Assembly (NCBI RefSeq): GCF_030063365.1
Contig: NZ_JASISY010000013.1
Location: 42,325-106,324 of the forward strand
Length of the DNA: 64,000 bases
Origin: Cryobacterium sp. PH29-G1
GTDB lineage: Bacteria; Actinomycetota; Actinomycetes; Actinomycetales; Microbacteriaceae
Reading direction: 5' to 3'
The notes under the pieces are model-generated. The model was given only the letters and a program-made list of their open reading frames with translations. It did no database searches and was not told the DNA's origin. This document shows positions 1 to 10,133 of the stretch, one piece after another (position 1 is the first letter of the stretch; each line of letters starts with the position of its first letter). The position numbers and the translations under genes are program-made.

Positions 1-723
1 CGGCTTGATGATGCCGCTTTTGGTGCGTGCGATCTCGGCAACGGTGTTACCGAGCCGCAGCGTGTGATCGAGGGCGATCGGCGTGAACACGGCTACCTGC
101 CCATCGGCGACGTTGGTAGAGTCCCACTCGCCGCCCATGCCGACCTCGACCACTGCGACGTCCACCGGCGCATCAGCGAAGCAGGCGAAGGCGAGCACCG
201 TGAGCGCTTCAAAGAAGGTCAGCGGCACCTCGCCGGCCGCTTCCAGTTCGGCGTCGACGAGCTGCAGGTAGGGCTGGATATCCGCCCAGTTGGCGGCGAG
301 AATCTGGTCGCTGATCGGTTCACCGTCAATGACGATGCGTTCGTTCAGTCGCACCAGGTGCGGGCTAGTCAGCAGCCCGGTGCGCAAACCATAGGCACGC
401 ACGATGCTCTCAACCATGCGGCTCGTGCTGGTTTTGCCGTTGGTGCCGGCCACATGAATGATCGGATACGAGTTCTGCGGGTCACCGAGAAAGTCCAGGG
501 CGCGTCGGGTCGGCGCCAGACGCGGTTGCGGCTGCGCCTCCCCCACGCGCTGGAGCAGCTCGGCGAAGACGGCATCGCCGGCCTCGCGGAAGGCATCCAG
601 CGGGGCCGGCTGGTTCATCGGCTCCTCGTCGTCGCCGCGGCCGGTGATGTTCTTCCACTCGGCGCTGTCGTCGGCGGGGGTGATTGCGTCGTTGGAATCT
701 TCGGGGGTGTCGTTCTTAGACAA
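1..723 (-). CDS. folC: Bifunctional folylpolyglutamate synthase/dihydrofolate synthase, C-terminus outside window
   Basis: Joins dihydropteroate and glutamate to make dihydrofolate and extends polyglutamate tails on folates in the cytoplasm. The 241 visible codons contain the Mur-ligase-type P-loop [11 protein letters not shown], then the motifs [24 protein letters not shown] and [12 protein letters not shown], all typical of FolC. The rest of the gene lies beyond position 1. I chose the TTG at 723 because GGAG sits six bases upstream within the end of ileS, so the start overlaps the ileS stop by eight bases and suggests translational coupling. An in-frame ATG at 618 would remove an acidic, poorly conserved leader and remains possible. 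The order ileS then folC is common in actinobacteria. Confidence 0.93.
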   Translation of the reverse strand, partial: MSKNDTPEDSNDAITPADDSAEWKNITGRGDDEEPMNQPAPLDAFREAGDAVFAELLQRVGEAQPQPRLAPTRRALDFLGDPQNSYPIIHVAGTNGKTSTSRMVESIVRAYGLRTGLLTSPHLVRLNERIVIDGEPISDQILAANWADIQPYLQLVDAELEAAGEVPLTFFEALTVLAFACFADAPVDVAVVEVGMGGEWDSTNVADGQVAVFTPIALDHTLRLGNTVAEIARTKSGIIKP

Positions 724-3700
724 GGATGGCTCCGTTCACGCGCGCGACGGCCACGATGACGGCGCCCAGGTTGACATAGTGTTTGGCTTCGAACCGTACA
801 TAGTGTTCCACGGGAGCGCCGACGCGCCCTTCCAGCCATTCCGACGGCAACGCGGTCGAGATGTCCCCGGTCGACGGTCGGTGGGTGGAAAAGCTCGTGG
901 CGAGGGTTTCCGCGGCCACATCGACTCCCACGGCGAGGTCGAAAGAATCAGCATCCGCTTCGCTCTCGAACACCAGATCCAGACGGATGCGGTCGCTCAC
1001 CTGAAAACCGGCCGACTTGCGGGTGTCCTGCACGGCGCGAATCAGGTCGCGGGCGAAGCCCTCGGCCTCAAGCTCGGGTGTGGTGCCGGTGGCGAGCAGC
1101 GCGAAACCACCGCCGGGCAGCAGGGCAAGCGCTGCAGCCCCATCGCCGGCGTCGCTGTTCGCCTCGAGCGTCAGCTCGAATTCGCTCGCCTCGAGGGTAA
1201 TACCGCCGGCAGTGACGATTCCGTCGGTCTCGCTCCAATCGCCGGCGCGGGCGGCCTTGATGACCTGCTGAACCTGCTTGCCCAGTCGAGGTCCAGCGGC
1301 GCGGGCATTCACGACAAGTTTGCTCGTGACTCCGTAAGCCGCAGCGCTGTCGTCTTCGAGCTCAATCAGGGTGATCGTCTTCACGTTGAGTTCGTCACGC
1401 AGGATCCCCACGAACGAGCCAAGCGCTGCGGAGTTGCCGGTGACGACGGTGAGGTTGGTCAGCGGAAGCCGCACCCGCAGACCGGCCTGCTTGCGAAGCG
1501 AGAGCACGGTGCTGCTGATCAGACGCACCTGGTCCATGGCGGTGACGAGCTCGTCGTCGGCGGGAAACAGGGTGGCATCGGGCCAGTCTTCGAGGTGCAC
1601 GCTGCGGCCGCCGGTGAGGCCCTGCCAGATGCGCTCGGTTACGAGCGGCAACAGCGGAGCAGTAACCCGGCAGACGGTTTCCAGAACCGTGTACAGGGTG
1701 TCGAAGGCTTCGTGGGTGGTCGCCCCCTCGGTGGCGCCGCCCCAGAACCGGTCGCGCGACCGGCGCACGTACCAGTTGGTGAGCACGTCGGCGAAGTCGC
1801 GCAGGCGCGCCGCGGCCGTCGTGCTGTCCAGGGCCTCCAGGTCGGTCGCGACGCCCACGATCAGGTCTCGGGTTTTGGCGAGCAGGTAGCGGTCGAGCAC
1901 ATCGGTAGAATCGGTACGCCAGGTGGCGTCGTAGCCCATCGTGCCATCGACATTGGGTCCGGACGCATTGGCGTAGAGCGAGAAGAAATACCAGGTGCTC
2001 CACAGCGGCAGCATGACCTGGCGGGCACCCTCGCGGATGCCCTCCTCGGTGACGACGAGGTTGCCGCCGCGCAATACCGGCGAGCTCATCAGGAACCAGC
2101 GCATGGCGTCGGCGCCGTCGCGGTCGAAGACCTCGTTGACGTCGGGGTAGTTGCGCAGCGACTTGCTCATCTTCTGGCCGTCGTTGCCGAGCACGATGCC
2201 GTGGCTGACCACGTTCTTGAAGGCCGGTCGGTCGAACAGGGCGGTGGAGAGCACGTGCAGCAGGTAGAACCAGCCGCGGGTCTGTCCGATGTACTCCACG
2301 ATGAAGTCGGCCGGGTTGTGTGCTTCGAACCAGTCCCGGTTCTCGAACGGGTAGTGCACCTGCGCGAACGGCATCGAACCGGAGTCGAACCAGACGTCGA
2401 GCACGTCCGTGATGCGGCGCATCGTCGACTGGCCGGTGGGGTCGTCGGGGTTCGGGCGGGTCAGCTCGTCGATGTACGGGCGGTGCAGGTCGGTCGGGCG
2501 CACACCGAAATCGGCTTCGAGCTCGTCCAGCGAGCCGTAGACATCCGTTCGCGGGTAGTCGGGGTTGTCGCTTTTCCAGACCGGGATGGGCGAGCCCCAG
2601 TAACGGTTGCGGCTGATCGACCAGTCGCGGGCGTTGCCGATCCACTTGCCGAACTGGCCGTCCTTAACGTTCTCCGGAACCCAGTTCACCTCCTGGTTGA
2701 GCTCGACCATGCGCGGGCGAAAGTCGGTGACGCGCACGAACCAGCTCGACACAGCCTTGTAGATGAGCGGGTTGCGGCAACGCCAGCAGTGCGGGTACGA
2801 GTGCTCATAGCTGGCCTGGCGGATGAGACGCCCGTTGGCTTTGAGCAGCGCGGTGAGCGGCTTGTTGGCGTCGCTCCAGAGTTGGCCGGCTACCTCGGGA
2901 ATGTCGCTGAGAAACTTTCCACCGTCGTCGAGGGAAATGATCACCGGGATGCCCGCGGCTTCACAGACCTTCTGGTCCTCCTCGCCGTAGGCGGGAGCCT
3001 GGTGCACGATTCCGGTGCCGTCGCTCGTGGTGACGTAGTCGGCCACGAGGATACGCCAGGCGTTCTGGGTACCCCAGAGCGATTCGTCGGCGTAGTGGTC
3101 GAACAGGCGATCATAGCTGACCCCCTCCAACTCGCTGCCGAGCACCGTGCGCGAAATGGATGCCACGGCATCAGCGGCCGAGTCATAGCCCAGGTCCTTG
3201 GCATAGTTGCCGACGAGGTCGATCGCGATGAGATATTCGGCACCGAGCACCTCAACAGAAGCGAGCACCTCAACCGAGCTGAGCGCCGCCGCAGACGAAA
3301 CGCCTTCCCGAAGCACCTCGGCGTCGGGGGTGCCGTTGGGGCCGGCTGGCACGACGGCGTAGACGATTTCGGGGCCCACGGCCAGCGCGAAGTTCGTCGG
3401 GAGGGTCCACGGGGTCGTGGTCCAGGCCAGAGCGCGCACCGCCGTGAGGCCGAGGGCTTCGGCCTTGGCCCCGATCAGCGGAAAGGTGACCGTGACGGTC
3501 TGGTCCTGACGCATCTTGTAGACGTCGTCGTCCATGCGCAGTTCGTGGTTGGACAGCGGGGTCTGGTCACGCCAGCAATACGGCAGCACCCGGTACCCCT
3601 CATAGGCGAGGCCCTTGGTGTGCAGCTGCTTGAAGGCCCAGATCACCGACTCCATGTAGGTGATGTCGAGGGTCTTGTAGTCGTTCTCGAAGTCGACCCA

Positions 3701-4180
3701 GCGGGCCTGACGGGTAACGTACTCTTCCCAGTCCTTGGTGTACTCCAACACCGACTCGCGGGCGACCGCGTTGAACGCGGCGAGGCCCATCTCCTCGATC
3801 TGGCTTTTATCGGTGATGCCGAGCTTGCGCTCTGCCTCCAGCTCGGCTGGCAGGCCGTGGGTGTCCCAGCCGAACCGGCGGTGCACCTGCTTGCCGCGCA
3901 TGGTCTGGAATCGGGGGAACAGGTCTTTGGCGTAGCCGGTGAGCAGATGGCCGTAGTGCGGCAGACCGTTGGCGAAGGGCGGGCCGTCGTAGAAGGTCCA
4001 TTCTTCGGCGCCGTCGCGCTGGTCGATCGAGGCCTGGAAGGTGTCGTCGCTCTTCCAAAAAGCGAGCACCTCGCCTTCGAGCGCGGGAAAGTTGGGTGAG
4101 GGAACGATGGCCGCGCCGGGCGTGGGCTCGTCACCGGCCGTGTGTTCATGGGGCGTGGCATTGCGGCTCTTGGGGTACAA
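716..4180 (-). CDS. ileS: Isoleucyl-tRNA synthetase (eukaryote-like, IleS2 type)
   Basis: Charges tRNA-Ile with isoleucine; class I synthetase. The protein shows the HIGH-type signature as [13 protein letters not shown] near the N-terminus, the CP1 editing domain, WFDSGSMPF, and the KMSKS loop as [12 protein letters not shown]. About 1,154 residues matches the longer IleS2 form found in actinobacteria rather than the ~940-residue E. coli form. Translation probably begins at the TTG at 4180, since AGGAG (4188-4192) lies seven bases upstream; the longer frame to 4222 would run into the T-box leader. folC overlaps its 3' end. Expression is expected to be controlled by the upstream T-box. Confidence 0.97.
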   Translation of the reverse strand: MYPKSRNATPHEHTAGDEPTPGAAIVPSPNFPALEGEVLAFWKSDDTFQASIDQRDGAEEWTFYDGPPFANGLPHYGHLLTGYAKDLFPRFQTMRGKQVHRRFGWDTHGLPAELEAERKLGITDKSQIEEMGLAAFNAVARESVLEYTKDWEEYVTRQARWVDFENDYKTLDITYMESVIWAFKQLHTKGLAYEGYRVLPYCWRDQTPLSNHELRMDDDVYKMRQDQTVTVTFPLIGAKAEALGLTAVRALAWTTTPWTLPTNFALAVGPEIVYAVVPAGPNGTPDAEVLREGVSSAAALSSVEVLASVEVLGAEYLIAIDLVGNYAKDLGYDSAADAVASISRTVLGSELEGVSYDRLFDHYADESLWGTQNAWRILVADYVTTSDGTGIVHQAPAYGEEDQKVCEAAGIPVIISLDDGGKFLSDIPEVAGQLWSDANKPLTALLKANGRLIRQASYEHSYPHCWRCRNPLIYKAVSSWFVRVTDFRPRMVELNQEVNWVPENVKDGQFGKWIGNARDWSISRNRYWGSPIPVWKSDNPDYPRTDVYGSLDELEADFGVRPTDLHRPYIDELTRPNPDDPTGQSTMRRITDVLDVWFDSGSMPFAQVHYPFENRDWFEAHNPADFIVEYIGQTRGWFYLLHVLSTALFDRPAFKNVVSHGIVLGNDGQKMSKSLRNYPDVNEVFDRDGADAMRWFLMSSPVLRGGNLVVTEEGIREGARQVMLPLWSTWYFFSLYANASGPNVDGTMGYDATWRTDSTDVLDRYLLAKTRDLIVGVATDLEALDSTTAAARLRDFADVLTNWYVRRSRDRFWGGATEGATTHEAFDTLYTVLETVCRVTAPLLPLVTERIWQGLTGGRSVHLEDWPDATLFPADDELVTAMDQVRLISSTVLSLRKQAGLRVRLPLTNLTVVTGNSAALGSFVGILRDELNVKTITLIELEDDSAAAYGVTSKLVVNARAAGPRLGKQVQQVIKAARAGDWSETDGIVTAGGITLEASEFELTLEANSDAGDGAAALALLPGGGFALLATGTTPELEAEGFARDLIRAVQDTRKSAGFQVSDRIRLDLVFESEADADSFDLAVGVDVAAETLATSFSTHRPSTGDISTALPSEWLEGRVGAPVEHYVRFEAKHYVNLGAVIVAVARVNGAILV

Positions 4181-4187
4181 AATGCTT

Positions 4188-4424
4188 CTCCTACCGGACG
4201 GGTCACTGGGGCCCTGCTCCACGAGGACGAACGATTGTGTAGAAATCGCCGCGGTACCACCTCGCTTGCCGCCCGTGGTTTCGACGTGCTCAACCCACGA
4301 ACGACCGCTCGTTCAGAGGCTGTGACGGGCCCGACCCGTTCGGTTCTACTGGAATGTCCACCCGGGGGGTGGCCATCTGTTCTTCCGAAGACTTCCCGGT
4401 GATAGCCGAGTCACTGTCATTCGT
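4188..4424 (-). promoter_or_regulatory. ileS T-box riboswitch leader (ultrashort stem I type)
   Basis: Reading the minus strand, the leader contains the T-box core GGTGGTACCGCGG (about 4249-4261) and, near its 5' end, GCTATCACCGGGA with an ATC isoleucine specifier at 4403-4401. There is no room for a full-length stem I, as in the actinobacterial ileS leaders known to act on translation. No terminator with a U-run is seen before ileS. The ribosome site AGGAG at 4192-4188 is near the 3' end, where it could be sequestered. A possible -10 (TAGTAT, 4435-4430) would start transcription near 4423; the -35 is weak. The translational mode is inferred from the family and from the lack of a terminator. 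Confidence 0.9.
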
Positions 4425-4469
4425 GTTGAATACTATCAGTGCCCGCGGCCCCAGAACTGGAGTACAGCA

Positions 4470-4823
4470 GTGACATCTGAAGAACTCTCCGCCTTTCTCC
4501 TCGACCTCAACGGGGCGGTGCCGACCTATCCATTCGGCCCGGAGGCCCGCGTCATGAAAGTCGGCGGCAAGATGTTTTCAGTTGATCAGCCCGGCGCCAC
4601 GCTGCCAAGCATCACGGTCAAGGCGCTCCCCGAGAATGTTCCGCGACTGATCCGCAGCGTTGCAGGAATCGTGCCGGGGTACCACATGAACAAGAAGCAC
4701 TGGGTTACGGTGCGCCTTGACGGCTCGGTGCCCGACGAGCACGTGCGCGAGTTGATTGCCGAGTCACACGCCATCATCGTGGCGTCCCTGCCGAAGGAAA
4801 TCCGGCTCGGACTGCAGGGCTAG
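4470..4823 (+). CDS. MmcQ/YjbR-like protein
   Basis: A 117-residue protein of the MmcQ/YjbR fold, recognised by YPFGPEARVMKVGGKMF in the first half and YHMNKKHWVTVRLDG in the second. These small cytosolic proteins resemble DNA-binding domains, but their role is not established. The start is a GTG with GGAG about nine bases upstream. It is divergent from ileS and its start lies only about 50 bases from the presumed T-box leader start, so the two promoters must be close together or overlap. Confidence 0.85.
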   Translation: MTSEELSAFLLDLNGAVPTYPFGPEARVMKVGGKMFSVDQPGATLPSITVKALPENVPRLIRSVAGIVPGYHMNKKHWVTVRLDGSVPDEHVRELIAESHAIIVASLPKEIRLGLQG

Positions 4824-4970
4824 GTCGTACGGCTACCACACGGGGACAACCGAGCCGAAGCGGTAAAACATGCCGGCAGTCGGGCGCAAAGTGAGGATCG
4901 GGTAGATTGGGTATGCGAACTCAGGCACCTCACCATCGACACGGTGCCGAATATACCGAACCGGAGAGTC

Positions 4971-7565
4971 ATGACCAACGCCGACCGCGTCCCCGAAAAG
5001 CCAGCCCTTGAAGGGCTCGAAGCCAAATGGGAGACCCGCTGGGAAACCGACGGCACCTACCGTTTCGCTCGTGAGAACGCCACCCGGGAAACCATTTACT
5101 CGATCGACACTCCCCCACCGACCGCATCCGGTTCGCTGCACATCGGTCACGTTTTCTCGTATACCCATACCGATGTCATCGCCCGCTTTCAGCGCATGCG
5201 CGGCAAAAACGTGTTCTATCCGATGGGTTGGGATGACAATGGGCTGCCCACGGAACGCCGTGTGCAGAACTATTACGGTGTGCGCTGCGATCCCTCGCTC
5301 AGCTACACCGACAGCTTTGCTCCACCGTTCGAAGGCGGCGACGGCAAGAGCTCGAAGGCGGCCGACCAGCTGCCGATCAGCCGCCGCAACTTCATCGAAC
5401 TGTGCGAAACCCTCACCAAAGAAGATGAGAAGCAGTTTGAAGCGCTCTGGCGCACCCTCGGCCTGAGCGTCGACTGGACCCAGTCCTACCGCACCATCGG
5501 CCCGGAGGCTCTGTTCACCTCGCAGCTCGCTTTTCTCGGCAACGTCGAGCGTGGCGAGGCCTACCAGGCCATGGCCCCGACCCTGTGGGACGTCACTTTT
5601 CGCACCGCAGTGGCCCAAGCCGAGCTTGAAGACAAGGACATGCCCGCCGCGTACCACCGGGTGTCGTTCCTGAAGCCCGACGGCAGCACAATCGAAATTG
5701 AAACGACTCGCCCCGAACTGCTGCCGGCCTGCGTCGCCCTCGTCGCACATCCCGACGACGAACGGTACAAGCACCTCTTCGGCACCACGGTGACGACCCC
5801 GGTGTTTGGCGTCGACGTTCCCGTGCTCGCCCACCACCTCGCCCAGAAAGACAAGGGCTCGGGAATCGCGATGATCTGCACCTTCGGCGATGTGACCGAC
5901 GTGGTCTGGTGGCGCGAACTCGACCTGCCCAACCGCGCCATCATGGGTTTCGACGGCCGCATCATCGCCGAGGCGCCCGAAGCGATCACGTCCGAAACCG
6001 GCCGCGCCGCCTACGCGCAGCTCGCCGGCAAGACCGTCTTCTCCGCCAAGCAGGCCGTTGTGGATTTGCTCCGAGCCAGCGGCGACCTGATCGGCGACCC
6101 CAAGCCGATCGTGCACGCGGTGAAGTTCTTCGAAAAGGGCGACAAGCCGCTCGAAATCGTGTCCACCCGGCAGTGGTACATCCGAAACGGTGCCCGGGAC
6201 GAGAAGCTGCGCACCCGACTGCTCGAGCACGGCACCGAGCTCGCCTGGCACCCCGAATTCATGAAGGTGCGCTACGAGAATTGGGTCAACGGCCTCACCG
6301 GCGACTGGCTGGTCTCCCGCCAGCGCTTCTTCGGCGTGCCGCTGCCGGTCTGGTACCCGCTCGACGACGACGCCAACCCCGTCTTCGACCAGCCGATCGT
6401 AGCGACTCGGGACATGCTGCCGGTCGACCCCTCATCGGATGCCGCGCCCGGCTTCACCCAGAGCCAGCGCGGCCAGGCCGGTGGATTCGTCGGTGAAGTC
6501 GACGTCATGGACACCTGGGCGACCTCCTCGCTCACCCCGCAACTGGCCGGTGGCTGGGAACGCGATCCGGAATTGTTCAAGCTGGTCTTTCCCTATTCGC
6601 TGCGCCCACAGGGCCAGGACATCATTCGCACCTGGCTGTTCTCCACCCTTTTGCGCGCCGAACAGCAGCACGGTATCTCGCCCTGGCAGCACGCTGCGCT
6701 CAGTGGCTTCATCGTCGACCCCGACCGCAAGAAGATGAGCAAATCCAAGGGCAACGTGGTCACGCCGGCCGATATGCTCGAGCTGCACGGCTCGGATGCG
6801 GTGCGCTACTGGGCGGCATCCTCTCGCCTCGGCACCGACGCGGCCTTCGACCCGAAGAACCCGACGCAGATCAAGATCGGCCGTCGCCTCGCCATCAAGA
6901 TCCTCAACGCGAGCAAATTCGTCTCTATGTCGAAGGGGAGCCGGGATGCCCCGATCACCGAACCGGTGGATCAGAGCATGCTGGCCGGCCTCACCGCCGT
7001 CGTCGCCCAGGCCACGACCGCGTTTGAGAATTACGACCACGCGCGCGCTTTGGAGACCACGGAGAGTTTCTTCTGGATGTTCTGCGACGACTACCTCGAA
7101 CTCGTGAAAGAACGCGCCTACGGTGAGCCGTGCCCGGAGCAAGCGTCAGCCGTTGCCGCGCTGCGCACCGCGCTGGCCACCCTGCTGCGCCTGTTCGCGC
7201 CGTTCGTTCCCTTCGCCACCGAAGAAGCCTGGTCGTGGTCGAACGATGGTTCGGTGCACACCGCGCCGTGGCCGGTCGCGGCCGATCTGCTCGGCAGCGG
7301 CGAGGTTGCCAGTGGCAATATCGCCCTGCTCGATCTGGCCAGCCGTGCGCTGACCGGCATCCGTCGTGCTAAGACCGATGCGAAAGCTTCGCAGAAGTCC
7401 GAAGTGGATTCCGCAGTGATATGCGGTGCTCCCGCCGAGATTGCACTGCTTACCCTGGCCACCGCTGATCTCAAAGCGGTCGGTCGTATTCAAGAACTGA
7501 CTTTTGTCGACGGCAGCGAACTCGCTGTGACCGACATCGTGTTCGCCACCGTGTTAGAAAGTTAG
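4971..7565 (+). CDS. valS: Valyl-tRNA synthetase
   Basis: Charges tRNA-Val. The 864-residue product has the HIGH motif (SGSLHIGHVFSYTHTD) in the N-terminal catalytic core, an editing insertion, the motif WLVSRQRFFGVPLPVWYP, and KMSKSKGNVVTP as the KMSKS loop. It belongs to the shorter ValS form of actinobacteria. The ATG at 4971 has GGAGAG immediately upstream; the GTG at 4944 in the same frame lacks a good ribosome site and would add nine residues. An acetyltransferase gene follows after nine bases and is probably co-transcribed. Confidence 0.97.
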   Translation: MTNADRVPEKPALEGLEAKWETRWETDGTYRFARENATRETIYSIDTPPPTASGSLHIGHVFSYTHTDVIARFQRMRGKNVFYPMGWDDNGLPTERRVQNYYGVRCDPSLSYTDSFAPPFEGGDGKSSKAADQLPISRRNFIELCETLTKEDEKQFEALWRTLGLSVDWTQSYRTIGPEALFTSQLAFLGNVERGEAYQAMAPTLWDVTFRTAVAQAELEDKDMPAAYHRVSFLKPDGSTIEIETTRPELLPACVALVAHPDDERYKHLFGTTVTTPVFGVDVPVLAHHLAQKDKGSGIAMICTFGDVTDVVWWRELDLPNRAIMGFDGRIIAEAPEAITSETGRAAYAQLAGKTVFSAKQAVVDLLRASGDLIGDPKPIVHAVKFFEKGDKPLEIVSTRQWYIRNGARDEKLRTRLLEHGTELAWHPEFMKVRYENWVNGLTGDWLVSRQRFFGVPLPVWYPLDDDANPVFDQPIVATRDMLPVDPSSDAAPGFTQSQRGQAGGFVGEVDVMDTWATSSLTPQLAGGWERDPELFKLVFPYSLRPQGQDIIRTWLFSTLLRAEQQHGISPWQHAALSGFIVDPDRKKMSKSKGNVVTPADMLELHGSDAVRYWAASSRLGTDAAFDPKNPTQIKIGRRLAIKILNASKFVSMSKGSRDAPITEPVDQSMLAGLTAVVAQATTAFENYDHARALETTESFFWMFCDDYLELVKERAYGEPCPEQASAVAALRTALATLLRLFAPFVPFATEEAWSWSNDGSVHTAPWPVAADLLGSGEVASGNIALLDLASRALTGIRRAKTDAKASQKSEVDSAVICGAPAEIALLTLATADLKAVGRIQELTFVDGSELAVTDIVFATVLES

Positions 7566-7573
7566 GAGACCAG

Positions 7574-8020
7574 ATGTCAGTAACCGTACGCCCGCTGGGC
7601 GACAAGGATTTTTTTGCTTGGCTGGGCCTGTTTGAGGGTTACAGCGCGTTCTATGAGAGCGAATTGACCGATCAGAAGGCGCTGCAGCTCTGGAGCTGGA
7701 TCATCGATGTGAACAATTCCCTCAATGGCGCCGTCGCGGTCAACGAGGAGGGTGACTTTGTCGGCTTCGCGCACTACCGCACCGTTCCGCGCACCCTGAG
7801 CGGTGACCTCGCCCTGTTCCTCGATGATCTGTTCGTGGCCGAGGACTTTCGCGGTAAGGGCGTCGGCACCCAGTTGATGGACTTCACCAAGGCCTATGCG
7901 CGCGACCACAAGCTGGCTCAGGTGCAGCTGGTGACCGCCGCCGACAACGCCACCGCGCAGGTGCTCTACGACCAGGTCGGTACCCGAACCGACTGGGTCA
8001 CCTACGAGATCGACGTTTAG
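7574..8020 (+). CDS. GNAT-family N-acetyltransferase
   Basis: A 148-residue acetyl-CoA-dependent acetyltransferase. The acetyl-CoA-binding motif A is visible as LFVAEDFRGKGVGTQLMDF (Q/RxxGxG/A type), preceded by the usual beta strands and followed by a C-terminal strand region with DNATAQVLYDQVG. The substrate cannot be told from sequence. It starts nine bases after valS with GGAG upstream, so it probably shares its transcript. Confidence 0.93.
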   Translation: MSVTVRPLGDKDFFAWLGLFEGYSAFYESELTDQKALQLWSWIIDVNNSLNGAVAVNEEGDFVGFAHYRTVPRTLSGDLALFLDDLFVAEDFRGKGVGTQLMDFTKAYARDHKLAQVQLVTAADNATAQVLYDQVGTRTDWVTYEIDV

Positions 8021-8023
8021 CTG

Positions 8024-8293
8024 ATGCAGCTGGGCACACGTTGGACCCTCGGCGGGACACCGCCGACCGGGCTTCCGCACGTCGTTGAAATCGCCGTTCG
8101 AGCTGTCGAAGAGGACCTCACGGCGCTCGACGTCGACACCAGCACCTGGCGCTGGACGCTGACCTGGCTTGAGGCCAAGCCGGTGATTGAGCTCGACGAC
8201 GGCACCATCATCCGCTTTAATCCGGTCGATGACAGTGCCACCATCACGCAGCCGTCGACCACCGTCGATGACGACGATGAGGAATGGATCTGA
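8024..8293 (+). CDS. Small acidic protein of unknown function
   Basis: An 89-residue protein with an acidic tail (DDDDEEWI). I do not recognise a domain. It begins four bases after the acetyltransferase stop and has codon usage like its neighbours, which supports a real third gene in the valS transcript. The central region predicts alternating strands (WRWTLTWLEAKPVIELDDGTIIRF). No signal peptide or membrane segment is seen. Confidence 0.7.
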   Translation: MQLGTRWTLGGTPPTGLPHVVEIAVRAVEEDLTALDVDTSTWRWTLTWLEAKPVIELDDGTIIRFNPVDDSATITQPSTTVDDDDEEWI

Positions 8294-8303
8294 GCTGGAC
8301 CCA

Positions 8304-8360
8304 CAGCCGTACGGTGCGCAGCCGTACGGTGCGCAGCCGTACGGTGCGCAGCCGTACGGC
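8304..8360 (+). repeat. 15-bp tandem repeat with palindromic core
   Basis: Three full copies and one partial copy of CAGCCGTACGGTGCG follow the stop of the small acidic protein. Each unit contains the 8-bp palindrome CCGTACGG. The array lies between two convergent genes, so it could fold as nested hairpins in either transcript or be a replication-slippage product. Confidence 0.9.
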
Positions 8361-8413
8361 ACAGCCCGATCGGCGGCGCACATTGTAGCGAGCGGGCTGG
8401 TAACCGGCCGCGG

Positions 8414-9247
8414 TCAAGCGCGGGCGAGTATTTCGCCGTGCGGCATTCCGAACCACCCGTTCGGATCACGCACCCACTCGTGCCAGGCGGCGGCCATGCG
8501 TTTCAGGTCGGCCAGGTCGGCCACACCGGATTCGATGGCGTGCGCCGCAAAAGCTGATTCGGTCACCCGCACCGCCCACGACCCACCCCACCATTCGCGT
8601 TCAGCATCGGATGCAAAGCACCAGATGGATGCGCTGCTGGTCACGTCGGTGAATCCGGCCCGTCTGGCCCAGGTTTTGAGTGAACGACCGGCATCGGGGT
8701 CACCCCCGTTCCAATAGTGCACCTCACGGTAAACCCGCATCCAATCAGCCAAACCATCAATGTGGGGCGCCATTATGACTCCCCCGTAGTCCACGTCACG
8801 AGCAGCAAGCACACCACCAGGACGCAGCACTCGACGCATTTCCGTCATCGCGGCGACTGGATCAGCCAGGTGTTGCAGCACCTGATGGGCATGCACGATA
8901 TCAAAGCTGGCGTCGGCAAAGTCGAGGGCGTAGACGTCACCGACCTGAAAACTCACGTTGTGCGCACCCTCGTCGGCGGCCAATCCGGTCGCGTGTTCGA
9001 CGATGTCGGTCGATGCGTCAATACCGACGACCCGGCCCGGCGCCAGCCTGCGCGCCAGGTCGACCGTGATCGTGCCGGGACCACAACCGACATCGAGCAG
9101 GATTCCCCCGGCGTGCAACTCCGGAATCAGATAGGCGGCCGAGTTCGCCACGGTGCGCCAGGTGTGCGAACGCAGCACGCTTTCGTGGTGGCCGTGCGTG
9201 TATTCGTCCCGCGGAGCGGACTCGGAGCTGCCGGTTGGGTGTGTCAT
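8414..9247 (-). CDS. Class I SAM-dependent methyltransferase
   Basis: A 277-residue UbiE/Methyltransf_11-like enzyme. SAM-binding motif I is ILLDVGCGPGTITVDLA, followed by the acidic ribose-binding motif VVGIDAS and the post-I motif SFDIVHAHQVLQHLADP. The C-terminal third (WYNGG-like and WWGGSW segments) resembles UbiE-type enzymes that act on small molecules. The substrate is unknown. It runs convergent to the valS group; the repeat at 8304-8360 separates them. Confidence 0.9.
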   Translation of the reverse strand: MTHPTGSSESAPRDEYTHGHHESVLRSHTWRTVANSAAYLIPELHAGGILLDVGCGPGTITVDLARRLAPGRVVGIDASTDIVEHATGLAADEGAHNVSFQVGDVYALDFADASFDIVHAHQVLQHLADPVAAMTEMRRVLRPGGVLAARDVDYGGVIMAPHIDGLADWMRVYREVHYWNGGDPDAGRSLKTWARRAGFTDVTSSASIWCFASDAEREWWGGSWAVRVTESAFAAHAIESGVADLADLKRMAAAWHEWVRDPNGWFGMPHGEILARA

Positions 9248-9339
9248 GCTGCGATCCTACGGTGCCGCCGTGCTCAGTAGTCGATCAGTGCCCGATCAGT
9301 GCCCGCCCATCGGTCGACCAACGGCGGATCAGCATCCTC

Positions 9340-10038
9340 TCAGCGATCGATCGCACTGACGATCACCGCTCCGAGTTCGAGAGGCCGCGTGAACTGCGGC
9401 CAGTGCCCGGTGGGCAAGTCAACGTATTCCACATCACGAATACGTGCCAGTTCAGACACGTGAGGATCACCCTGCGCGATCCACCCGGCCAGTGCGCTGG
9501 CTGCAAATTCGCAGGCGATGACCGTGACCGGCACGTCATACCGTCGCTCGTCGTGCAGAATCTGCTGATCGTAGGCGACTCCCCGCGGTTGTGGCACGGC
9601 TCTCGCCCGAAACGCCGCCCGTAGTTCTTCATTCAAGCCCACGAGGTCAGCATCATCGAAATCTTCCCACGGCGGCAGGGGTATTTCGTCGCCTTCCACC
9701 GTGAGGTCGTCATTGATCACGCCACCGTCGGCGACCGGCCCACTGTCAACGTAGATTCCCCGTGCAATCCGGTGTGGGCGCGCATCGATGGCACCGTGAA
9801 TGATGGCTCCGCCACCGGAATGCCCGACGAGCACCACCGGAGTGTTCAGTGAATCAATAATCCCCACGACGGCGTCAATGTGCGTGCGCAGTCTCACACC
9901 GGCGCGCGGCGCAGTGACACTTTCCAGTCCCGGCAGCGTCAGCGCGTGCACCCGGTGTCCCGCGGCTTCAAGCACGGGTGTCACCTCCGACCAGGAAGCG
10001 CCGTCGAGCCAAAATCCGGGTACCAGAATGATGTCCAT
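9340..10038 (-). CDS. Alpha/beta-hydrolase (esterase-like)
   Basis: A 232-residue alpha/beta-hydrolase. It opens with the typical IILVPGFWLDGASW oxyanion strand; the nucleophile elbow is VGHSGGG, and the likely catalytic His is in LPTGHWPQF near the C-terminus. Compact members like this include plant-type methyl-ester hydrolases, but the substrate here is unknown. No signal peptide is present, so it should be cytosolic. It stands alone between the methyltransferase and dcp. Confidence 0.9.
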   Translation of the reverse strand: MDIILVPGFWLDGASWSEVTPVLEAAGHRVHALTLPGLESVTAPRAGVRLRTHIDAVVGIIDSLNTPVVLVGHSGGGAIIHGAIDARPHRIARGIYVDSGPVADGGVINDDLTVEGDEIPLPPWEDFDDADLVGLNEELRAAFRARAVPQPRGVAYDQQILHDERRYDVPVTVIACEFAASALAGWIAQGDPHVSELARIRDVEYVDLPTGHWPQFTRPLELGAVIVSAIDR

Positions 10039-10133
10039 GCTGGCACTGTAGCCCGCACCGCCGACATACGCGGCGCAATTTGGTGCGTCAGCGCAGGCGC
10101 GGTGCTGCGAGCTGCCGTGGTTAGTCTGGAGTC

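Noticed and set aside
458..4099. A 1,213-codon plus-strand open frame opposite ileS
   Set aside because: It is an antisense shadow of the high-GC ileS gene; the translation is low in hydrophobic core patterns and rich in His/Gly/Arg, and the minus-strand IleS is unmistakable.
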